A stretch of 64,000 nt of DNA from Rhodoligotrophos appendicifer (GCF_007474605.1 NZ_VHKL01000006.1:310001-374000); one strand, 5' to 3'. Shown: positions 1 to 8,313, counted from the stretch's first letter. Program-made: numbers and translations. Notes: generated from the sequence alone by a model not told the origin.

Positions 1-554
1 CCGAGATGCTTCTGGAGGCTGCGCAACTCTATCTGCATGCTCTCGCGCAGGTTTTTGTCCAGCGCGGAGAGCGGCTCGTCCATCAGGAGGATCTTGGGGT
101 TGAACACCAGGGCTCGCGCCAGTGCGACACGCTGCTTCTGGCCGCCTGACAGCGCATCGATCCGGCGATCGTCATACCCGGCGAGCTGCACCATTTCGAG
201 CGCAGCGGCGACCTTTTTCCGGTACTCTCCCTTTGGGATCGGCCGATACTTCAGTGAAAAAGCGACATTTTCGGCGACCGTCATATGCGGGAAAAGAGCG
301 TAGTTCTGGAAAACGAGACCGATGTCGCGCTTGTGCGGCGGCATGACGATGATCTCTTCATCATCGAACCGGATGCTGCCGTGATCGGGTTGGGTGAAGC
401 CGGCGATGATCATCAGCAAGGTCGTCTTGCCGGAGCCCGAAGGCCCCAGCAAGGACATGAACTCGCCCGCAGCGACCTCGATATTGGCGGAGTTGAGCGC
501 GGTCACCGCACCGTAAGTCTTGCGGACATCACGAATGCTTATCCGTTGAGCCAT
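1..554 (-). CDS. PotA-like ABC transporter ATP-binding protein (3' partial)
   Basis: ATPase subunit of a spermidine/putrescine-type importer, energising uptake at the inner membrane. The 184 residues inside the window hold Walker A GPSGSGKT (37-44), Q-loop VFQNYALFP, signature LSGGQKQR (about 135) and Walker B ILLMDEP followed by the D-loop SALD. The C-terminal half, with the regulatory TOBE region usual in PotA, lies beyond position 1. The ATG at 554 has GGAG upstream and sits 56 bases after the M24 gene, so the two are probably co-transcribed. The permeases and binding protein would be expected to the left. Polyamine specificity is inferred from the family and from the amine oxidase upstream; other PotA-type substrates are possible. 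Confidence 0.9.
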   Translation of the reverse strand, partial: MAQRISIRDVRKTYGAVTALNSANIEVAAGEFMSLLGPSGSGKTTLLMIIAGFTQPDHGSIRFDDEEIIVMPPHKRDIGLVFQNYALFPHMTVAENVAFSLKYRPIPKGEYRKKVAAALEMVQLAGYDDRRIDALSGGQKQRVALARALVFNPKILLMDEPLSALDKNLRESMQIELRSLQKHL

Positions 555-610
555 GCTGGCGCTTCTCCGTAAAAGGGCTGCGGCATTGTGGGAATTGAAG
601 ATTGTAGGCG

Positions 611-1867
611 TCAAGCGCCGACGATCTGGATGCTGCGGCTGAGTTTGGAGAGGATGCGGATACCATCCTCCTCCATCAGCAGCGTGTCGACATTCTGTGT
701 GCCGTATCCGCCGGGCCAGCCCTCTTCGACATCGAGGACGTTCTCATAATTGACCGTGGTGCCCGGCACGAAATCTGCGCGCTCGAAGCAGCGGCCGTTC
801 AGATATGTATGGCCCACCCAGTCCGGTGGCACCGCGATGCCGACGTCGTAGCCGCCGAGGAACCAGCCCCGGTGGGCGATGCCGACCGAGTCGAGATACG
901 CCATGCCGACCTCCACGACTTTCTCCATCGGGTCGCCCGGCTTCACCTCCTCGATGATGCGATCGAAGCTGATGCGGGATGTCTCGACCAGTTCCGTCCA
1001 GCGCTTGTCGGGCTCGCCCACGGCGAACGTCCGCGCGATGTTGGCGTGATAGCGGTAGACCGATCCGCAGAGATCCATGACGAACACGTCGCCCTTCAGG
1101 AGCTTGCGGCGGGAAGGCAACGGGTGGTGCGCCCTGAGGTTCGGCCCCGACGTCGTCGACGTCCGGATGGCCGGCTCCTCGCCGCCCAGCTTGCTCATCG
1201 CATAATGCGCGATGCCCTGGACTTCGATCTCCATCATCCCTGGTTGAAAGTCACGAACGACAGCTTCGATGGCCGCATCGGCAACGACGGCGGCCCGGTC
1301 CATCATCTCGATCTCCGCCGGCGATTTCACCAGTTTCACCCGGTCGACGAGCCATGACCCGTCGACGGTGCGCGCACCGGCGTCCTTGAAGCCCTCCTCG
1401 ATGAAGCGCAGCGATACGCCCCCCGGTGCCAGTGCCCAATGTTCGACCGCTGCGACACCCTTGAGCCACCCCTCTTGTTTGATCGTGTCCACCAGGTCCC
1501 GTGCGGTGGTCTTGTAGATCCAGCCCTCTTCCGAGAGATCGCGAAAGCGGGCGAAGAAGGCCGCCCGCGAAATCTGCCCGTTGTGAAACGACACCAGTCC
1601 GCGATGGCTGACGTCATCGAAGAACAGCAGGTCGTCGGAGTTGACGTGAATCGCCAGGCCGGTCGGCGTGGACCGACGATACCAGCGGCTGTCATATCCA
1701 GTCAGATAGGTCAGGTTTGCGGGCGAGGAGACGAACAGGGTGTCGATCCCCACGTGCGCCATCTCCTTGCGCACCTTCTGGCGGCGTTCGGCATATTCCG
1801 CGGGAGGAAACGCCAGCGGCCAGTCGCGGGGATTGCCCGAGGTGTCTTCGATTGTGATTGCGGTCAA
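611..1867 (-). CDS. Creatinase/aminopeptidase P-like (M24 family) protein
   Basis: A 418-residue M24 'pita-bread' protein with a creatinase-type N-terminal domain, resembling ectoine hydrolase DoeA and creatinase more than true Xaa-Pro peptidases. The usual dinuclear-metal Asp-Asp site is degenerate: the motif reads VMDLCGSVYRYHANIARTF, with Asn where the second Asp is expected, and the final ligand region reads GYGTQNVDTLLM. A non-peptidase C-N hydrolase is therefore plausible. I chose the TTG start at 1867 because AGGAGGG lies 8 bases upstream; longer readings run into the preceding oxidase gene, which ends at 1900. It lies between an amine oxidase and a PotA-like ATPase, so a role in catabolism of an amine or amide nutrient is inferred. 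Confidence 0.8.
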   Translation of the reverse strand: MTAITIEDTSGNPRDWPLAFPPAEYAERRQKVRKEMAHVGIDTLFVSSPANLTYLTGYDSRWYRRSTPTGLAIHVNSDDLLFFDDVSHRGLVSFHNGQISRAAFFARFRDLSEEGWIYKTTARDLVDTIKQEGWLKGVAAVEHWALAPGGVSLRFIEEGFKDAGARTVDGSWLVDRVKLVKSPAEIEMMDRAAVVADAAIEAVVRDFQPGMMEIEVQGIAHYAMSKLGGEEPAIRTSTTSGPNLRAHHPLPSRRKLLKGDVFVMDLCGSVYRYHANIARTFAVGEPDKRWTELVETSRISFDRIIEEVKPGDPMEKVVEVGMAYLDSVGIAHRGWFLGGYDVGIAVPPDWVGHTYLNGRCFERADFVPGTTVNYENVLDVEEGWPGGYGTQNVDTLLMEEDGIRILSKLSRSIQIVGA

Positions 1868-1899
1868 GATGAAATCCCTCCTGGTTTCCGTGCATGCTG

Positions 1900-3195
1900 C
1901 TAGAGAAAACGATCGCGCAAAGCGCCGACGATGCGCCGGCCCGTGACAACCGGCTTCCACATTGAATGGAACGTGAAGGGCTTGATGTCCGTGATCGGAA
2001 GCTCGAGGTCTTCCTGACCGGCACCGAGGATGCGGCGCGCCACGATGCGCCCCATCACCGTGGCCATCGCAACGCCGCGTCCGTTATATCCCAACGCGGC
2101 GATGACGCCCGGCGCTGGTTCGTGAAGATGGGGATAGTGATCCTTCGTGACCGCGACCTGGCCGTTCCAGAAATACGTGAAGGCAGTGTCGCCGAGTGCC
2201 GGATAGAGTTCGCGGGCATAGGCGATCAGATGCTGGTAGTCGCGCTCGTTGTCAGTCGCCCGAAGGACGCTCGGACCCCCCATGAGGAACCGCCTCTGAT
2301 CGTCCACCCGGAAGTACAGGACGCGCCAGGAACTTTCATACACCACCTGGCGCTGCGGGAGGATGCGCGCAGCCAGGGTCTCCGGCAACGGATCCGTCGC
2401 GGCAAGGGCGCTATAGACGGGCACGACGGTCTTGCGCAGCGTCGGCCAGAGCCCGTCGGTATAGCCGTTGGTCGCCAGGACGACCGTTGATGCGCGGACC
2501 GAACCGCTGGCTGTCCTTGCCTGCCAGCCCGCGCCATCTCTCTGAAGCGCCATGACGCCAGACCTGGTGTGGATTCTGGCGCCGCGGCGTGACGCTACGC
2601 GGGCGAGGCCACGAACATAGGCGAGCGGGTTGAGCTGCCCGCCACGTGGATCAAGCAGACCGCAAGGATAGATCTCCGTTCCGGCGATCGCGGCGATGTC
2701 GGCACGGCTCAGGCGCCGCAGCTCGACGCCGTGCGCGCGCCACGAGTTGACGCTATGGTCGATCAGCTTGGCCTCGACGTCCTTCCGTACGACCCGGATA
2801 GTGCCGCTGTTGAGTGCTGCACATTCGATCTCATACCGCTTCACCAGATCGAAAAGGCACGAGGGCGCATGTCCGGCGAGATCTATGAGACGAAGGCCGC
2901 GGTCTTCGCCGAAATCGGCGATCAGGTCCTCCGGCTCTGACTTGAGGCCGGGATTGACTTGGCCTCCGTTCCGACCGGAAGCGCCCCAGCCGACGTCATG
3001 CGCCTCGAGGACAATCGTGTCGATGCCCTTCTCGGCAAGGTGAAGCGCGGTCGACAGGCCTGTGAACCCCGCACCGATGATGACGACCTCGGCGCGGGTG
3101 TCTCTGACGGGCGGAAAGTCAGCCTCGCGGTCGGTGACCGCGTGATAGAGCGATTTCGCCAAGCCGGGATCGGCGGCGTCATGACAAACCATCAT
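1900..3195 (-). CDS. FAD-dependent oxidoreductase, DAO family (PuuB/OrdL-like)
   Basis: Flavin amine oxidase of the D-amino-acid oxidase fold. The N-terminal dinucleotide motif VVIIGAGFTGLSTALHLA is followed by WGASGRNGGQVNPG, a hallmark of the gamma-glutamylputrescine oxidase/OrdL group; the C-terminal FAD contact reads LGYNGRGVAMATVMG. Length (431 aa) is normal for the family. Expected reaction: O2-dependent oxidation of a secondary or primary amine to imine/aldehyde with H2O2. Two adjacent ATG codons (3195, 3192) follow GAGGGG. It is first in an operon with the M24 protein and the PotA-like ATPase, 32 bases apart from the former. The exact amine cannot be read from sequence. Confidence 0.85.
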   Translation of the reverse strand: MMVCHDAADPGLAKSLYHAVTDREADFPPVRDTRAEVVIIGAGFTGLSTALHLAEKGIDTIVLEAHDVGWGASGRNGGQVNPGLKSEPEDLIADFGEDRGLRLIDLAGHAPSCLFDLVKRYEIECAALNSGTIRVVRKDVEAKLIDHSVNSWRAHGVELRRLSRADIAAIAGTEIYPCGLLDPRGGQLNPLAYVRGLARVASRRGARIHTRSGVMALQRDGAGWQARTASGSVRASTVVLATNGYTDGLWPTLRKTVVPVYSALAATDPLPETLAARILPQRQVVYESSWRVLYFRVDDQRRFLMGGPSVLRATDNERDYQHLIAYARELYPALGDTAFTYFWNGQVAVTKDHYPHLHEPAPGVIAALGYNGRGVAMATVMGRIVARRILGAGQEDLELPITDIKPFTFHSMWKPVVTGRRIVGALRDRFL

Positions 3196-3218
3196 TACCC
3201 CTCAGCGACACCCAGTTA

Positions 3219-3254
3219 TTCGCTGTGCGAATTTTTTGTCGTTATGCGAAGCAT
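3219..3254. promoter_or_regulatory. Short palindromes upstream of the amine oxidase operon
   Basis: Two small inverted repeats, TTCGC-TGT-GCGAA (3219-3231) and ATGC-GAA-GCAT (3244-3254), lie 24-60 bases before the oxidase start and share a TGCGAA half. They could be an operator for an unlinked regulator. Chance occurrence is not excluded. Confidence 0.3.
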
Positions 3255-3380
3255 CTTAAGGACCGCTCCTGCTTTGTCAAACGACTCTTCGCGTGCGCCG
3301 CGCGGCCTTCCGCTTGATCCCGCGGTCGCGGGCGGTCCGGTCGAAATCCTGGAGGACGGCTGACGATGAGTCGGAAGTCC

Positions 3381-3435
3381 TTTACAAGGGAATTAAGGAT
3401 CATTTATATCCATAAGGATATTATAAATCCTTAAT
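3381..3435 (+). promoter_or_regulatory. Promoter with nested palindromic operator for the AhpD-like/cupin unit
   Basis: A -35-like TTTACA (3381-3386) and -10-like TTATAT (3404-3409) are 17 bases apart. A perfect 9-bp inverted repeat, ATTAAGGAT (3392-3400) and ATCCTTAAT (3427-3435), encloses a second one, ATATCC (3406-3411) and GGATAT (3416-3421). The block is strikingly AT-rich and ends just before the Shine-Dalgarno GGAGGAG of the next gene. Its position over the -10 region suits a repressor site; the Rrf2 regulator encoded 1 kb downstream is the obvious candidate. Confidence 0.55.
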
Positions 3436-3446
3436 GGAGGAGTACC

Positions 3447-3926
3447 ATGAGCCAACGCATCAACTATGCCCAGCACTCGCCTGATCTGTTTAAGAAATTC
3501 AGGGAATTCAGCCTTGCCTTGAAAACCACTGCCGTCGAACCGACGATCCACGACCTCGTGCAGATCCGTGCGTCGCAGCTCAATGGCTGCGCTTTCTGTG
3601 TCGATATGCATGTCAAAGAGGCGACGATCCACGGCGAGCGCTCTTTGCGCCTGCACCACCTGGCCATCTGGCGCGAGTCGCCTCTTTTCGCGCCGCGTGA
3701 ACGAGCCGCCCTTGAATGGACCGAGGTGCTGACGAACCTTGCCGAAGGCGGCGTCCCCGATGAACTTTTCGAGCGGGTGCGTGGGCACTTCTCCGAGAAG
3801 GAACTCTCGGACCTTACCTTCTCCATCATGGCGATCAATGCCTGGAACCGCGTCAGCATCGCTTTCAAGAGCGTTCCCGGTTCCGCCGACAAGGCTTACG
3901 GCCTCGACAAGGCTGGCCTGAATTGA
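3447..3926 (+). CDS. Carboxymuconolactone decarboxylase family protein (AhpD-like)
   Basis: A 159-residue AhpD-fold protein. It carries the redox motif C48-AF-C51-VDM-H55, the CxxCxxxH signature of the AhpD/CMD peroxidase-type group, with an upstream Glu (31) in the place of the family proton-relay residue. Likely a cytoplasmic thiol-dependent peroxidase or oxidative-stress protein rather than a true decarboxylase. The start is fixed by GGAGGAG six bases before the ATG. It is followed by an exported cupin on the same strand and by a convergent Fe-S Rrf2 regulator, which fits a redox- or iron-controlled stress unit. Confidence 0.88.
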   Translation: MSQRINYAQHSPDLFKKFREFSLALKTTAVEPTIHDLVQIRASQLNGCAFCVDMHVKEATIHGERSLRLHHLAIWRESPLFAPRERAALEWTEVLTNLAEGGVPDELFERVRGHFSEKELSDLTFSIMAINAWNRVSIAFKSVPGSADKAYGLDKAGLN

Positions 3927-3943
3927 TGGTCATCCGAGTCGAC

Positions 3944-3956
3944 TGTTCACTGAACA
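3944..3956. repeat. Small inverted repeat between AhpD-like and cupin genes
   Basis: TGTTC-ACT-GAACA, perfect 5-bp arms, 18 bases after the AhpD-like stop codon. It may be a weak hairpin or a regulator half-site pair. No U-tract follows, so it is not a convincing terminator. Confidence 0.25.
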
Positions 3957-4064
3957 AGACCAGTTTACGCAGACCCGGTCATCACTTTCAGACACGGCTC
4001 GCGGGCGTCCGACGACGCAGACCGCAGCCGCAACACGTCCCGACCTTCATCCCACGAGGCTTTC

Positions 4065-4481
4065 ATGATCAGACCATCACTTTTCGCCATCGCACTCTTT
4101 CTTGCCGTGATGCCCCACGCTGAGGCACATGAGGCCGGCAACGCCTCAAAAGTCACGATTGTCTATGAGCATGAACTCCCGAATGTGCCTGGGAAGAGCC
4201 TGAAGGGCGTGCTCGTGGAATATAGCCCGGGCGGCCGCTCCGAGGCGCACACGCATCCGGCCTCGGCATTCATCTACGCAACGGTTCTGGAGGGGGCTGT
4301 CCGCAGCCAGGTCAACGACGGCCCGGTCAAAGTCTTTCACGCCGGAGAAAGCTTTACTGAATATCCCGGCGACCGTCATGGAGTGAGCGAGAACGCCAGC
4401 ACGACCGAGCCTGCCCGCCTCCTTGCAGTCTTCGTCGTCGACACAGCGGAAACCACCCTCGTGCTGCCAATGAAGCCTTGA
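4065..4481 (+). CDS. Exported cupin-domain protein
   Basis: A 138-residue single-domain cupin with an N-terminal signal peptide (hydrophobic stretch PSLFAIALFLAVMP, then AEA-like cleavage near residue 22), so probably periplasmic. Cupin motif 1 is visible as a His pair, EAHTHPASAFIYAT, and motif 2 around GDRHGVSEN, giving three His ligands for a metal. The ATG follows GAGG by five bases. It lies 138 bases after the AhpD-like gene and convergent with the Rrf2 regulator gene, ending 40 bases from it. Proteins of this type are often annotated only as cupins; substrate or sensing role is unknown. Confidence 0.85.
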   Translation: MIRPSLFAIALFLAVMPHAEAHEAGNASKVTIVYEHELPNVPGKSLKGVLVEYSPGGRSEAHTHPASAFIYATVLEGAVRSQVNDGPVKVFHAGESFTEYPGDRHGVSENASTTEPARLLAVFVVDTAETTLVLPMKP

Positions 4482-4521
4482 CGGCCGACGAGAACCGGCG
4501 CCGTCGAGCTCGGCGATGCTC

Positions 4522-5010
4522 TCAGCCTGTCCGCTTGACAATCCAATCGGACGTTCCCTTCCAGATCGCCGGCGGCACCTCCACGGCGAGCGTCTCGATC
4601 AATTCGGACAAACGGGTGCTCCGCAGCTTCGCCCGCCACGCCTCGTCGGCCTCCCACATGATCCGGGCAATCGAACAGGGCTTGTCGTCGCAGTGGCCCT
4701 GTGGCCGGCAGGGGTTGGCGGCACGAATATTGGTGCAGACGAAAGTCCGTGCGGCTCCCTCGACGGCCTCCACGATGTCTAGGAAGGTCAACTCCGACGG
4801 CGGCCTCGCGAGGCGGTAGCCGCCACTGGGTCCGAGGGCAGTCTGGACCAGGCCTGCCTGCGAAAGGTTCTGAAGCGCCTTGGAGAGATACTCCTTCGGC
4901 AGCCCGTGGAACTCGGCCAGCGCCTTGGTCGAAAGATATCGACCCTCCGGAACGGCAGCAAGGACAGCGCAGCAGTGGAGCGCCCATTCGACTTGGCTCT
5001 TGAGAATCAT
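4522..5010 (-). CDS. Rrf2 family transcriptional regulator, probable Fe-S sensor
   Basis: A 162-residue winged-helix regulator of the Rrf2 family (IscR/NsrR/RirA). The HTH spans about residues 10-65 (LSTKALAEFHGLPKEYLSKAL), the wing has GPSGGYRLAR, and a cluster C92-x8-C101-x5-C107-x4-C112 follows, close to the three-Cys Fe-S ligand pattern of RirA/NsrR with one extra Cys. It may sense iron, NO or redox state. I chose the ATG at 5010 (MILKSQVEW); the longer reading starts with TTG and adds an atypical basic leader. Its convergent neighbours, AhpD-like and cupin genes, have a palindromic promoter that it may bind. Confidence 0.88.
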   Translation of the reverse strand: MILKSQVEWALHCCAVLAAVPEGRYLSTKALAEFHGLPKEYLSKALQNLSQAGLVQTALGPSGGYRLARPPSELTFLDIVEAVEGAARTFVCTNIRAANPCRPQGHCDDKPCSIARIMWEADEAWRAKLRSTRLSELIETLAVEVPPAIWKGTSDWIVKRTG

Positions 5011-5209
5011 GAAATCGCTACCGTAAAAACGCCGTTTTCGGAACAATAAGGACAACCGACGTCCGAAACCAGTGTGGCATTCTTCCGAGAGTTCTGAGCG
5101 GAGCCGACGATGCGCTCAGCATACGGATCATCGACTCCAGCAGGCTGTCGGCACCTTCGCCGAATTGTTCACACGATCAGCCGAACCGACACGGGCTCTC
5201 GGGTATGTC

Positions 5210-6820
5210 CTATAGCCGGTGGTGACGTCGCAGGATTTCTGCGGCGCGCTCACCGATGATCGCGCAAGGCGCCTGCGTGTTGCCCGTGGTTACTCTCGGC
5301 AGGATGGAGCCGTCCGCTATGCGCAGGCGCCTTACGCCGTGAACGGCGAGAGAAGCATCGACCACGGACATGTCAGCCAGCCCCATCCGGGCGGTTCCAC
5401 ACTGGTGCCAATACGTGACCGCTGCGTCCCGAATGAAATCGTCATCGGCAAGGCTTGCAGCACCGGGGATCGACTCGCGACTGACATAGGGGCCGAACGC
5501 CGCATCGTTTCCGATCTCCCGGCAGAGCTTCACGCAGGCGCGGGCGGTCTCCCTATCCCGGGGATCGGACATCATGTTCGCGTCCACCAGAGGAGGTGCG
5601 GCCGGATCCGCCGATCTCAGCCGCACCTGGCCGCGACTCTGCGGATTGGCGAGGCCGGCGAACATGGTCCAGCCATGGGCAGGCACGCCGCGCGCGGCTG
5701 TCCGCTCGCTCGGCACCGGGAATTCGACCTGGCAGAACAGGAAGTCCGGGGCCTCCAGGTCAGGTCGACTTTTCCAGTACAGGGTCGCTTCGCTCCCGTT
5801 GTTGCGAGGCGGGATCGGCTCGCGATACTCCCAGGTACAGCCAAAGGAGACATGATCCTGCAGGTTGCGGCCCACCCCGGGCAGGTGCCGCACAAGCGGG
5901 ATGCCATGCCGCTCAAGCTCGGCTCGGTCGCCCAGTCCCGAGAGCATGAGCAGTTTCGGCGTATTGATCGCACCGGTGGAGACGATGATCTCCATGCCTG
6001 CCCTGATGGACTGGATCCGCCCCGCCCGTTCGATTTCGACGCCGGTCGCTTGAGAGCCGTCGAACAGGATTCGGCGAACGAGAGTGTCGGTCAGGATCGT
6101 CAGATTTGGTCGGCCAGCGACGGGGTGGACATAGGCTCGATAGAGGGAATGGCGCCTTCCGTCCCGCACGAGCAGATCGCTGTAAGCGACCCCTCCTGCA
6201 CATTCCATCATCTGTCCGTTGGGATGGTCGAACCTTGGAATTCCGAACGCGCCCGCCGCGCTCAGCAAGGCTTGGGCGATGGGACTTGGATCGCGGGCCG
6301 GCTGGACCCAGACCGGTCCGGAGGTTCCGCGATAATGCGAATCGGGCATACCCTGCCAATTCTCCATGCGCCGATAGAGATCGAGGACCGCCTCGTAACC
6401 CCAGCCGTCATCGCCGGACTGGGCGGCGAAATAATCCCAATCGGTGCGGTGGCCGCGCGCCCATACCATGACGTTGACACTGGACCCGCCACCGAGCCCT
6501 TTGCCCATGGACATGGAGAGGGCGCGACCGCCGAGTATTGGGTTCGGCTCGGCCACAAAACCCCAGTCCCGCTCGCTGCCGAGATTCGTCGGCCATAGAG
6601 CCGGGTCCATCACGGCTGGATCCTCGTCGCTCCCTCCCGCTTCGATCAGGAGGACATCGCAGTCTGGATTGTCGGCAAGACGCCGTGCAATGACTGATCC
6701 GGAAGATCCCGCTCCACAGATGATGAAGTCATAGGCGGTTTTGAGCCCGGCAAGGCGCTGTGCCTGATTGGCGCGCGCACGCCGGTCCAAATCCCCGTCG
6801 CCGGAGAGGGAATTCGTCAT
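5210..6820 (-). CDS. GMC family oxidoreductase (choline dehydrogenase-like)
   Basis: A 536-residue glucose-methanol-choline flavoprotein that oxidises an alcohol to an aldehyde or ketone. Visible features are the ADP-binding motif CGAGSSGSVIARRLA near residue 36, GMC signature 1 around GKGLGGGSSVNVMVWARG, signature 2 STGAINTPKLLMLSGLG, and the catalytic pair His472 (TYWHQCGTARMG) and Asn514 (TGNTQAPC). No signal peptide is seen. Shine-Dalgarno AAAGGA precedes the ATG by 8 bases. It stands alone on the minus strand, 54 bases downstream of the alpha/beta hydrolase gene, so it could be read through from that promoter. Substrate unknown. Confidence 0.9.
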   Translation of the reverse strand: MTNSLSGDGDLDRRARANQAQRLAGLKTAYDFIICGAGSSGSVIARRLADNPDCDVLLIEAGGSDEDPAVMDPALWPTNLGSERDWGFVAEPNPILGGRALSMSMGKGLGGGSSVNVMVWARGHRTDWDYFAAQSGDDGWGYEAVLDLYRRMENWQGMPDSHYRGTSGPVWVQPARDPSPIAQALLSAAGAFGIPRFDHPNGQMMECAGGVAYSDLLVRDGRRHSLYRAYVHPVAGRPNLTILTDTLVRRILFDGSQATGVEIERAGRIQSIRAGMEIIVSTGAINTPKLLMLSGLGDRAELERHGIPLVRHLPGVGRNLQDHVSFGCTWEYREPIPPRNNGSEATLYWKSRPDLEAPDFLFCQVEFPVPSERTAARGVPAHGWTMFAGLANPQSRGQVRLRSADPAAPPLVDANMMSDPRDRETARACVKLCREIGNDAAFGPYVSRESIPGAASLADDDFIRDAAVTYWHQCGTARMGLADMSVVDASLAVHGVRRLRIADGSILPRVTTGNTQAPCAIIGERAAEILRRHHRL

Positions 6821-6874
6821 GGTCAGAATCCTTTTTTGATGTGCCGATTTAAAGTGTCCGCCGCGTTCGCGCGC

Positions 6875-7672
6875 TTAAGGCGCAACGGCGACTGAGTGTC
6901 GGGCGGCCTCGTCGATGACATCGGCCACGGCTCCCGGCTGGGTGAAGTAGACGGCATGACTAGCAGGGATGGTGGTCACCTTCGCGCCGATGCGCTTGGC
7001 CATGTCCTGGAGCATCTTCTGGTCAAAGGCTTTGTCCTGCGTAGCGATCACCGCCCAGCTCGGCTTGGTGCGCCACGCAGCGTTCTGCAGTTTGACGTTG
7101 AAGCTCGCCATGTTGATCGGCACCTGCGATGCCTTGAGAAAATCAGCATCGGCTGGCGTTGCGTCAGCCGCAAAACCGGCGGCGAACTGGTCGGGTTTCA
7201 CGAAACCAAAACCGTCTGCTCCAGCTTCGATGACGAATTCGGGGGGCGTGACATAGCCTTCATATTGCTGAGCTGTGGTCTCTCCTGCATCGGGAGACAG
7301 GGCCGAGACATAGACCAGGCCCCGCACTTTGGCATGCACCCCCGCCTCGGTAATGATCGTGCCCCCCCAACTGTGACCCACAAGGATGACGGGGCCGTCT
7401 TGCCTGTCGAGCACTCGCCGGGTGGCAGCGAGGTCGTCTGCAAGCGAGGTGAGCGGGTTCTGGACGATCGTCACGCGATACCCGCGTGCGATGAGATCCT
7501 CATAGACTTTGCGCCATCCCGACCCGTCGGCGAAGGCGCCGTGAACCAGAACAACATTCTTGACGAGCGGCTCGTGTGCCGTGGGGTCGCTCGTTTGAGC
7601 TTGAGGGGCCAGCGACATGGCGGCGAAAGCTGCAGCCGAAAGGATGAGGGCTCCGACCAATCTGCGCATCAT
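6875..7672 (-). CDS. Exported alpha/beta hydrolase
   Basis: A 265-residue alpha/beta-hydrolase with an N-terminal signal peptide (about residues 1-26, ending in APQAQ). The oxyanion motif HGAF (44-47), nucleophile elbow GHSWGG with Ser101, and a C-terminal catalytic His (about 239, in PASHAVYF) are present. It resembles the small esterases or lactonases that accompany MarR regulators. I chose ATG 7672 because AAGGAG ends five bases upstream; a GTG at 7678 overlaps that Shine-Dalgarno and the ATG at 7669 is second. It diverges from the MarR gene across a region holding two palindromic operators, so repression by that protein is likely. Confidence 0.87.
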   Translation of the reverse strand: MMRRLVGALILSAAAFAAMSLAPQAQTSDPTAHEPLVKNVVLVHGAFADGSGWRKVYEDLIARGYRVTIVQNPLTSLADDLAATRRVLDRQDGPVILVGHSWGGTIITEAGVHAKVRGLVYVSALSPDAGETTAQQYEGYVTPPEFVIEAGADGFGFVKPDQFAAGFAADATPADADFLKASQVPINMASFNVKLQNAAWRTKPSWAVIATQDKAFDQKMLQDMAKRIGAKVTTIPASHAVYFTQPGAVADVIDEAARHSVAVAP

Positions 7673-7691
7673 GAACACTCCTTATTTAGTA

Positions 7692-7760
7692 CGATAATAT
7701 TTATCGCAATAACTATATGACTTACGCACACTGCCTTGTCCAGAATAAATTATCGCGATA
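7692..7760. promoter_or_regulatory. Divergent promoter region with two MarR-type palindromes
   Basis: Between the divergent hydrolase and MarR genes lie CGATAA-TAT-TTATCG (7692-7706), a perfect 6-bp inverted repeat, and TATCGCGATA (7751-7760), a perfect 10-bp palindrome. Both share the half-site TTATCG in an AT-rich background. Two copies of one half-site, one near each gene start, is the classical layout for an autoregulated MarR/OhrR repressor controlling a divergent target. Confidence 0.6.
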
Positions 7761-7796
7761 TATGTTTTCGCGAGCGACTTACGAAAGGGTGCGAGA

Positions 7797-8270
7797 ATGC
7801 CGGATGCCGACGTGGCCCCAGTGCCTCTGGAGGATCAGCTTTGCTTTGCGATCTACTCGGCCGGAATCGCGATCCAGCGAGCCTACAGGCCATTGCTGGA
7901 CGCGCTTGGCCTGACCTATCCGCAATATCTCGTGCTCAACGTTCTGTGGCGGGAAGATGAGCAGACGGTCGGCGGCGTCGCGCAGCAGCTTGCCCTCGAG
8001 TCCAGCACCCTCACGCCGCTTTTGAAGCGCCTTGAGGGGGCGGGGCTGATCCGCCGCACGCGCAACCCGACGAATGAGAGGCAGGTCATCCTTTCCCTGA
8101 CGAAGGAGGGAAAGGCTCTCCGCTTCCGCGCCGGATGCCTCGGTGACGCTCTGCTCCAGGTGTCAGGGGAAACCCCTGCCGCTCTTGCCAAACTTAACCG
8201 TGAGATCGCCCAGCTGCGCGATTCCATCTATGATCATATCGGCGGCTGGACGTCGCCCGAAGCGCGCTAG
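7797..8270 (+). CDS. MarR family regulator, OhrR-like
   Basis: A 157-residue MarR winged-helix repressor. The N-terminal segment DQLCFAIYSA matches the OhrR signature around its reactive Cys (here Cys16), the residue oxidised by organic peroxides in OhrR. The recognition region ALESSTLTPLLKRLEGAGLI and the wing TRNPTNERQVILSLT follow. It probably represses itself and the divergent exported hydrolase through the TTATCG palindromes between them. No ohr peroxidase gene is adjacent, so the inducer may be an electrophile or another oxidant rather than a classical organic hydroperoxide. Family call is firm; inducer is inference. Confidence 0.88.
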   Translation: MPDADVAPVPLEDQLCFAIYSAGIAIQRAYRPLLDALGLTYPQYLVLNVLWREDEQTVGGVAQQLALESSTLTPLLKRLEGAGLIRRTRNPTNERQVILSLTKEGKALRFRAGCLGDALLQVSGETPAALAKLNREIAQLRDSIYDHIGGWTSPEAR

Positions 8271-8313
8271 CGCCACCATGGCGTCCTGAGTTGCGCATTG
8301 TCGGCGGCGCCCT

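Noticed and set aside
5219-6598. 459-codon plus-strand open frame over the GMC oxidoreductase gene
   Set aside because: Antisense shadow of a gene with full GMC signatures; arginine- and histidine-rich, no domain.
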